Both the position numbers and the translations under genes were made by a program. From Ancistrus triradiatus (Eukaryota; Chordata; Actinopteri; Siluriformes; Loricariidae), in contig JAJAGP010002188.1 of NCBI GenBank assembly GCA_025084515.1, positions 1-64,000 on the forward strand: a DNA stretch of 64,000 nt, read 5' to 3'. The notes below the pieces were generated by a model. It worked only from the letters and a program-made list of their open reading frames with translations. It had not been told where the DNA came from and searched no databases. Shown here in pieces: positions 56,474 through 64,000 of the stretch. Position 1 is the first letter of the stretch, and each line of letters opens with the position of its first letter.

Positions 56474-58162
56474 CAGTGGGGCAAAAAAGTATTTAGTCAG
56501 CCACTGATTGTGCAAGTTCTCCTACTTAGAAAGATGAGAGAAGTCTGTAATTTTCATCGTAGGTACACTTCAACTATGAGAGACAAAATGAGAAAAAAAA
56601 ATCCAGGGAAATCATATTGTAGGAAATTTTTTAAAAAGAATTTAATTGTAAATTAATGGTGAAAAATAAGTATTTGGGTCACCCACAAAACACGCAAGAT
56701 TTCTGGCTCTCACAGACCTGTAACTTCTTTCTTTAAGAGCCTCTTCTGTGTCCTCCACTCACTATCGTTATCTCGTATTAATGTTTTGACCTCGTTATTC
56801 TGTAATAAAAGACACCTGTCCACACAGCCTCAAAACAGTCAGACTCCAAACTCATCAAACCATGGCCAAGACCAAGAGCTGTTTTGTTGAAGGACACCAG
56901 GAAGAAAATGGTAAAGACCTGCAACAAGGCTGGGAAGAGTGAATCTACAAAAGGCAAGCAGGTTGGGGTGAAATAAATCAAATAAATCAACTGTGGGAGC
57001 AATACAAGAAGACATTGATAATCTCCCCTCGATCTGGGGGGCTCCCCATGCAAGATCTCATCCCATGGGGTCAAAAAGATCATGAAAACGGTGAGCAAAA
57101 AATCCCAGAACTACACAGGGGACCTGATGAATGACCTTGCAGAGATCTGGGACCAAAAGTAAACAAAGGCTACCATCCAGCAAAGCACTCGCCCGAGAGG
57201 GACTCACGATCCTGCAGTGCCAGACGACGTTGCCCCCCCTGCTTAAGCCAGGTTACATGTCCAGGCCCCGTCTGAAGTTTGGCCAGAGAGCATATGGATG
57301 ATCCAGAAAGAGGATTGGGAGAATATCATGTGGTCAGATGAACCTAAAATAGAACTTTTTTGCTAAAACTCAACACTTGCCATGTATGGAGGAAGAAGAA
57401 TGCTTGAGTTTGTGCCATACCCTACTGTGAAGCATGGAGGTGGAAACATCATGCTTTGGGGGCTTTTTTCTGCAGAGGGGGACAGGAAGACTGATCCGTG
57501 TTAAGGGAAGAATGGAACGGGGCCATGTATCGTGAGGATTTTAAAGCCAAAACCCTCCTTTCACAATCAGTGAGAGACCATTGAAGATGGAACGTGGCTG
57601 GGTCTTCCAGCCATGACAAGGATCCCAAACACAACACCACTCGGGCAACAAAGGAGTGGCTCCGTAAAAAGCATTTCAAGCAATGTCCTGGAGTGGCCCC
57701 CTACTAGCCAGGGGGGCCCTCTTCTCGAGACCCCGTCAACCCCATAGAAAATTTGTGGATGGGAGTTTGACAGTGCAGTCCTGTTGTTCTAGCCCCAACA
57801 CTCTCACTGCTCTAAGGAGGAGGTGCTCCTAGCATGGACGAATGGGGCCAAAATACCAGCTACAGTGGTGGTGGCCAACCTGGTGAAAATGACTTACAGG
57901 AAACATTTGACCTCTGTCATTGCCAACAAAGGTTATTTACACAGTAATTGAGTTGAACCAAATTTTAATATGACCAAATACCTTATTTTCCACGATAATT
58001 TTACAATTAAATCCTACAATGTGATTTCCTGGGTTTTTTTTTCTCATTTTGGTTCTCTCATAGTTTGAAGTGTACAATGTGATGAAAATTACAGACCTCG
58101 TCCTTCACTCTTTTTCTAAGTTAGGAAGAACTTTGCACAATCAGTGGACTGACTAAACACTG
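56474..58162 (+). mobile_element. Tc1 family B, riddled with small insertions
   Basis: Left end CAGTGGGGCAAAAAAGTATT after TA (56472); the right end has lost the TACTTTTTTGCCCC part but keeps CACTG before TA (58163). The transposase region (ATG near 56861, ACCATGGCCAAGACCAAGAG) is aligned along its length with the other copies. It contains dozens of 1-10 base extra insertions, often duplicating neighbouring bases, so no frame longer than about 25 codons survives. Minus-strand frames are shadows. Confidence 0.88.
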
Positions 58163-58889
58163 TATAACAGACAAACAATTAGTTTCTATTATACAATTGG
58201 TGATTGGTATGATGGTAATGTATACTGAAATATGAGGGCACTCCTGGTGGTACCTCGGACCTTACACCAGACAGGAGCAGGGTAATCTTGCCTGGTGGAA
58301 CAGAGACGTGAGCAAGAAACCCCTGCTTGCTGAAACAGGATGGCCTTGCCATTAAGTGAGGGAACACCTAGCACCCTGTTGAATCAATGTACAATCCAAC
58401 CGACAGACAGACCTCACATTGGTTCTCAATGCTGAGCTTACCTGGTTGATTCGACGTCAGTTTTTTTTTATTATACTTTGTAATAATTATGTACATAGGC
58501 CTTTAGGTTTATATGACATAAGCATAGCTAAAAGTATGTTAGATGGGGAACATCCAGTCTGTGTTTTCGTTCTGTTGAACATAATAATCCCTGATATCTG
58601 ATCACTGTTACTAACCTTGTCTTCTCATAGCCATACTAGTCTGTATTTGTGTATTTTATGGTTTATGTTATTTATTGTTCTTTATTTGCCATAGGTTTTA
58701 CTTAACGCATGAAAAAGATTTTGCCAGAATTATTAGGAGATGTATTACTTATTTTTTTATAATATTTGGCTCAGTCCAATTACAATATCTGCTGGATTTA
58801 GATTTCTAATGTTGTACTGTAATTTTTCTGTTTCTGTTCTTTATGTCACACAAGTGAACTGTAAACTTCAATTTGCTGTTTTCCCCAAA
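58163..58889. other. No gene seen
   Basis: I find no exon or repeat that I can name. The paired minus-strand frames at 58179-58374 are short and featureless. Confidence 0.45.
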
Positions 58890-59045
58890 AAAACATGCAT
58901 TAGGTCAGCTGTTGTCTCTAAAGTGTCCCAGTGTGAATGAGTGAATGTGTGTGTGTTTGGGGTGGGGTGCATGCATGTGCGCTGTGATGGATCTCGTGCC
59001 CTGTGCTGCTGGTTAGGCTTCGGCTCCTGGCAACCCTCAATTCAA
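58890..59045 (+). mobile_element. DANA/Mermaid-type SINE 3' fragment
   Basis: CATGCATTAGGTCAGCTGTT, GTCTCTAAAGTGTCCCAGTG, TGCGCTGTGATGGATCTCGT and CTGGTTAGGCTTCGGCTCCT follow the SINE order. The head is missing. Confidence 0.65.
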
Positions 59046-59539
59046 CTGTACATGTGTGAAAGTAATGCTGAAGTGTTTGCTTAGTACTTAGTGCTTCGTT
59101 AATCACAGCCATAGTGTGTGACCACCTAGGAAATATTGCAACAATTCCTACATCTGCAAGTTTACACATTTCAGCCAAACCTCAGTTGTGTTTTAGAAGT
59201 AACAACTTAAGGCTGTGAAAAAAACTATGCACATAATACTATGACAATCACTCACTTTTTGCTCAATTGTCATTGTTGTGTTTCACCAAACTGCTTAGCT
59301 TAAGATAAAATGAACTAGTCTTTTTTGCAGGTTACTTACTGGTTAGAAATGAAAAAGCAGATATGAAATAGAGAAGTAGTTGATTAAAAAGCAAATAAGG
59401 CGAAAAATAAGGAACAGATGAACAGACAGGGTAAATTCATGTGAAACAAGAAAAAGTGAGAAAGGCAATGTGCCTAATTTCCTAATGAGCAGGTTTATGA
59501 CTGTTATCATAACTTCATTAACTATTCTCAGCTCACTTA

Positions 59540-59890
59540 ACTGTAAATGTGACAGGGCTCATGGTCTTGCTGCCATCAAAGCTGCCTCATGTCTGAATGA
59601 GTCAGAAGACAGCACCAGCAGCAGACACGGAGATGCAACGAGCATCTGCCTGATCAACCAAAGGCCTCTCTCTTCACCCTCTAACCCCATCTATCAATGC
59701 TCAAACCTTCACACACACTTAGTATCTGCCTGACCAGCGTGTCTCATCACGTCTCCCTTTGTGCTACTGACACATGTCTGTTCCAGGCCCGAGCACATTC
59801 CCCCTCCACCGCCTCTGTCCGCTCTCGTTGGCGCAACCTGCATCAGCACCTAAACCATCGGCCAGACCATTGACATTTAGCTCAGCCAAA
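59540..59890. promoter_or_regulatory. Candidate conserved non-coding island 3
   Basis: GC-richer than its flanks and free of recognised repeats, with a consensus AP-1 site TGAGTCA at 59598-59604. The open frame 59470-59733 has no recognised domain or splice borders. Confidence 0.35.
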
Positions 59891-60148
59891 AGGGTTTGTC
59901 ACATACAGAGCTAACACTCTCCTGCACAGTACAGCAAAAATGACATGACACAATTCTGCCTTGAAAAGAAATACAGGCAAAAGGCAATTAATAAACAACA
60001 TGACTGAGATTTTGTATTTTTATAAAAATGGAAACTACATATTTTTTGAAGAAAATCTTCACAGTTTGCAATCAATTTAGTTTTGTAATGGAAATTTAAA
60101 AAAGGAAAAAATGAAATTTAAGTATCAAAAAAGTCTACAGCTATGCTC

Positions 60149-60262
60149 CACAATGGATTGGCACCCTGTCCAGGGTTGCTCCTGCTTTGCGCCCTTGTGG
60201 TGTCGGCTAGACCACGACTTTCCTGTGGTTAAGAAAATAAATGAATGAATGAAAAGTCTACA
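60149..60262 (+). mobile_element. DANA/Mermaid-type SINE 3' fragment
   Basis: ATTGGCACCCTGTCCAGGGT, CCTTGTGGTGTCGGCTAGAC and GAAAATAAATGAATGAATG form the SINE 3' end only. Confidence 0.75.
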
Positions 60263-60539
60263 GCTAATGGTGTACGTTTACCTACACCCTCTAACTGCTG
60301 CTTCAGGACCAGTGGGGGTTGGTGAGAAGATAAGGGTTGTGGGTTTAATTTACAAGTACATTTAGCTGCAGCTGGTGTTGGGATTGACAGATGGAAATAC
60401 AGATAGGTAAGTAGGTTCTGTGGTAGGTAGGTAAGAAGGTTGAATAACCCTTGTGTGCCCCCAGTGCTTCCAGTGATGTTACAGACTTTGAGTCTTTGTA
60501 TCTCTTTATCTTAACTGATCTTTTCCACAACATTTTTCT

Positions 60540-60960
60540 CCTCTGTCTCTCTCCTGACTGATAATAGTGGTTGTGATGTACGACGCACGAGGCGCCGCCT
60601 AGATTCAGTGTCATTCTGCTCACACCCACATCGTGTGTGTGCCATAGGTGTGTGAAGTATAAATACTGCTGGCCCTACAGCCACAGTCAGCCCAGCAGGA
60701 CCCTCTGTGCCCCCTACCCCACAGCTCCTCTGTATATCTAATTAGGATCTCAGACTTGTTAGGGCCCGAGACCCCCGGGCACGCTGACACAAAGCTGATT
60801 CCATCTAATGTAACAAGTCAATGCCAAGGGGACGGACGCTAATTTTAATTAACAAAATGTAAGGGTCAGTCTGTGATTTTAGCTGAGGGGAAGAAGATCA
60901 AATTAGCTGTGCTGGAGAGAAGAATCAGCAGGGAAAGCCAGAGGTACAGTGCAACTACAA
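60540..60960. promoter_or_regulatory. Candidate conserved non-coding island 4 (enhancer or promoter-like)
   Basis: GC-rich, repeat-free sequence with a TATAAATA box at 60658-60665. It also has an AGGTGTGTGA word at 60646 (weakly T-box-like), a CCCGAGACCCCCGGGC palindromic block near 60765 and a homeodomain-type TTAATTAAC at 60845. No convincing exon is present (no open frame with splice signals). It is the window's best enhancer or alternative promoter candidate by composition. Confidence 0.35.
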
Positions 60961-61339
60961 TCACCATCAATGTTCCCAAACTGTGTCAAATGAGGTGGTG
61001 AAATAAAAACCTTACTTAATTCAAATATTTTCACTTTAAAAATAATCAGGTGTGTAATTCAGATTATGACTTGAGGAAGAGTAATAAAGTACATCGGTAA
61101 AAACCTAGCCAAGTAGCACATTAGCCTACTCATTACGCTCTCTACAGTATCAGATTTATATATTTTATTTTGAGAAGATCAAAGCCTTTCAATATAAAAG
61201 CCAGTAAAGACTAAAGAGCCTAAAACATATGGTATTAACTCCCTCAGAGGTTACACTGCTAATCATTCCTTACCTTCCTAGCATTGTTAGCTATATGAGA
61301 TAGCTAATGCTAGCAGTTAATCAGACTACAGTATTTGTG
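60961..61339. other. No gene seen
   Basis: AT-rich, no feature recognised. Confidence 0.45.
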
Positions 61340-61490
61340 ATTTCATTCATTCATTCATTTTCTTATTCTCTTAATCCTGGTCAAGCTTGCAGGAAAGCCA
61401 GTGCCGGCTCACAGGGCACAGGGCAGGAACAACCCTAGACAAGGCACACTCACACACTAAGAGCACTTTAGAAGCAATAATTAGCCTGAC
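61340..61490 (-). mobile_element. DANA/Mermaid-type SINE 3' part
   Basis: TTCATTCATTCATTTTCTTA, CAGTGCCGGCTCACAGGGCA and CAACCCTAGACAAGGCACAC are the SINE 3' half read backwards. Confidence 0.72.
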
Positions 61491-61924
61491 AACCTTAGCC
61501 TAAACACTTAGTACCTGGAAGAGAATTGCAAGAAGAGTTGAATAAAAAAATGTGAAATAAAAATTCTAAGTTTTTTTTTTTACATAACCCCTGCGAGAGA
61601 AAATAAAATAGGAAATATTTTTGCAAACGATAATACCTTCATTTTAAAACATATGGAAGATAATTGACACAACATGCCATGTGCAAAGGTTTAGACACCG
61701 TACCAGATGATCCACTAATGTTTTTGTACTAAAGCTTACCTCATTAATGGTATGTTAAAATTTGCAGAAAAATGTCATGCTTACGTGCGATCCCTGAAGA
61801 ACTTTTTCTCTGAGCTAATTTGACATAATTTGACCTTGGGTTGTAGCTATACATGAGTTTGTTTGTTTGTTTATTTTGATTAATTAACGTCGCTTCAGCA
61901 TCAATGTCTGTTCAGAAGCGGAGC

Positions 61925-62133
61925 AAGGTTACATCAATACTAGTCAGACACATTCATACTGGTTAAATTTAGAGTCACCAATTAACCTAATGCATATCTT
62001 TGGAATGTGCAAGGAAACCGGAGTATCCAGAGTAATCCCATGCAGACATGAGGCCCCAAAATCGGGGCCTAACGGGCATCACTGAAGCTGTGAGGCAATC
62101 GTGCTAACAGGGTGCACCACTGTGCCACCCAAT
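61925..62133 (-). mobile_element. DANA/Mermaid-type SINE, abutting a Tc1 end
   Basis: The minus strand starts GGGTGGCACAGTGGTGCACC at 62130. It then has the GCATGGGATTACTCTGGATA block and, near 61985, AAAGATATGCATTAGGTTAA. The Tc1 copy starts 7 bp beyond its head. Confidence 0.78.
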
Positions 62134-62136
62134 ATA

Positions 62137-62975
62137 CAGTGGTGCTTGAAAGTTTGTGAAAAATTTAGAATTTTCTATATTTCTGTATAAATATGACCTA
62201 AAACATCATCAGATTTTCATGCAAGTCCTAAAAGGAGAGAAAGAGAACCCAGTTAAACAAATGAGAGAAAATTATTATACTTGGTCATTTATTTATTGAG
62301 GAAAATGGTCCAATATTACATATTAGTGAGTGGCAAAAGTATGTGAGCCTTTGCTTTCAGTATCTGGTGTGACCCCCCTGTGCAGTAATAACTGTAACTA
62401 AACGTTTCCTGTAACCGTTGATCAGTCCTGCACACCGGCTTGGAGGAATTTTAGCCCATTCCTCCATACAGAACAGCTTCAGCTCTGGGATGTTGGTGGG
62501 TTTCCTCACATTAACTGCTCACTTCAGGTCCTTCCACAACATTTCAATTGGATTAAGGTCAGGACTTTGACTTGGCCATTCCAAAACATTAACTTTATTC
62601 TTCTTGTGTGCTTTATATGACTTGTGGGCTTAATGTCTTAATTGTCTTGCTGCATGACCTGCTTTCTCTTGAAATTCAGTTCATGGACAGATGTCCTGAC
62701 AATTCTATGATATAATTCAGAACTCATTGTTCCATCAATGATGGCAAGCCGTCCTGGCCAGATGCAGCAAAACAGGCCCAAACCATGATACTACCACCAC
62801 CATGTTTCACAGATGGGATAAGGTTCTTAAGCTAGAATGCAGTGTTTTCCTTTCTCCAAACATAACGCTTTTCTATTTTGGTCTCATCCGTCCACAAAAC
62901 ATTCTTCCAATAGCCTTCTGGCTTGTCCACGTGATCTTTAGCAAACTGGAGAACAGCAGTAATGTTCTTTTTGGA
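62137..62975 (-). mobile_element. Tc1 family A, truncated
   Basis: Intact left end CAGTGGTGCTTGAAAGTTTG after TA (62135). A full inverted repeat of about 210 bp runs to TTTATTGAGGAAAATGGTCC. The minus-strand transposase C-terminal half then follows with the KHGGGSIMVW region reversed near 62790-62810. The element ends abruptly at about 62975 inside the transposase; the other inverted repeat is absent. Confidence 0.88.
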
Positions 62976-64000
62976 AATAAGTCTCCATGGGCCCTGAGAA
63001 GGTTATTGACAGCCAACTGAAAGGAAAACAAGAACTGAATCCTCCAGAATACAGGCTTCAGTTAGCATTAGGAGCTTTAGCACTTTTTTATAAAATAAGC
63101 TTTGTGTTAATGATTTTGGCCAACTGTAGGATGTAAGTGTTAATGTAAGTGTTAATACAGCATAGGGACTATAACTCATTGGTTCATGATACATTTAACT
63201 TATTATGGATTTGTCGAAACATATTCCCATTGTAAATCATGCAATGCCTTACACAGTGTGGATTTTCTGGGTTAAGCCAGCAGGTTACTATGTAATTGAA
63301 TATACTTGAGATTATCTGTAATCACCACTATAAGGCATGTTGTGACTTCTTACCCTGGTATTAATTGTCTATTTTCAGCTGTGAAGGACATTATAAGGGA
63401 ATAACCTGACATAATATTTCAGGACGTACATGTTGATCATATATTCAGCATACCACCTGCAGCCCTGAATGCCATACATGCTGATAGTGGAGCAGGGTGC
63501 ATGTATGTGAGTGTGTGGTGTATCAGCAGACGCAGCTGAGTCCCTCTGTTCTGGATTCCAGCTGTGACTTCCCTGGGTGTCCTGCCACAAGCTGAACTGT
63601 GGGATGAATAACAGCACTGGCTGGCTATCTTTCCTTGTGTTTTCTGTCAGTACAAACCATCAGCTGGAGCTCATGTGGATGATGGACATGAAAGACCACC
63701 ACACTATCCCATCCTCCCTCTCGTCTCCTGTTCTTTCACCTGTGCACATTTCTCTGTCATTTCTCTTAAATCCACATTGTGTGTTACACATTCCACCTTG
63801 ACTGGTTTTCTCTCACACCCTCTCTTTTACCCCCAAATCCCTCCTTCATTCCCTCCCCCTCTTTGTCCTGACCTATTTTTTCTATCCTGACTGGAGGATA
63901 ACCCCCAGAGGGAGTATAGTCTCAGGCTGTCAGTTGGTCACCCCCCTTCGTCACTTCACCATTTGGGGGGCCTCCCTTCATGTGCCAGGTTTGGTGTTGT
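62976..64000. other. No gene recognised
   Basis: The sequence becomes pyrimidine-rich near 63700-63850 (TCC/CTC-rich). I see no exon that I can support, and no T-box-like coding sequence. Confidence 0.45.

Overview
The window is vertebrate nuclear DNA, almost certainly from a teleost fish and plausibly an otophysan (catfish, characin or relative). It has spliced exons with GT-AG borders, several Tc1/mariner families, DANA/Mermaid-type and other tRNA-derived SINEs, L2-like LINE 3' ends, and long CA/GT, CT and TA microsatellites. There is no bacterial-type gene organisation, no CRISPR array, and no rRNA or free-standing tRNA gene.

The one host gene I can support is the 3' part of tbkbp1 (TBK1-binding protein 1, SINTBAD) on the + strand. 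Four coding exons (3807-3868, 15384-15499, 16432-17234, 18529-18660) join in frame with perfect phase agreement and give the last 370 residues. These are the TBK1/IKK-epsilon binding region, a Ser-Pro repeat and proline-rich region with a 10-Gln tract, and a C-terminal CX2C-X15-HX3H zinc finger. The 5' exons lie left of the window. The intron after the first exon is about 11.5 kb, is crowded with transposons and holds a 100-N assembly gap. A probable poly(A) signal lies at 19412.

From about 19.4 kb to 64 kb I see no host coding exon. The space is filled by five Tc1-type families (called A-D here, plus an ISRm11-like one), a MITE family with long terminal inverted repeats, two SINE families, LINE 3' ends, microsatellites and one minisatellite. 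Many insertions are nested, so relative ages can be read: SINE inside an ISRm11-like element inside a minisatellite; Tc1 inside a MITE; LINE inside a SINE; SINE inside a mariner relic. Four GC-richer, repeat-free islands (about 43.4, 48.2, 59.6 and 60.6 kb) are the best candidates for conserved regulatory DNA. In human the gene downstream of TBKBP1 in the same orientation is TBX21, so this desert could carry tbx21 regulatory elements. That is inference; no T-box exon is visible here.

I found no clearly new biological system. The most useful leads are the candidate regulatory islands, a possible poison cassette exon and a CTCF-like motif in the tbkbp1 intron, an unassigned open stretch at 26 kb, and several datable nested insertions. 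No search or alignment could be run: family names come from recognition of motifs, and repeat boundaries are approximate unless a TA duplication is cited.
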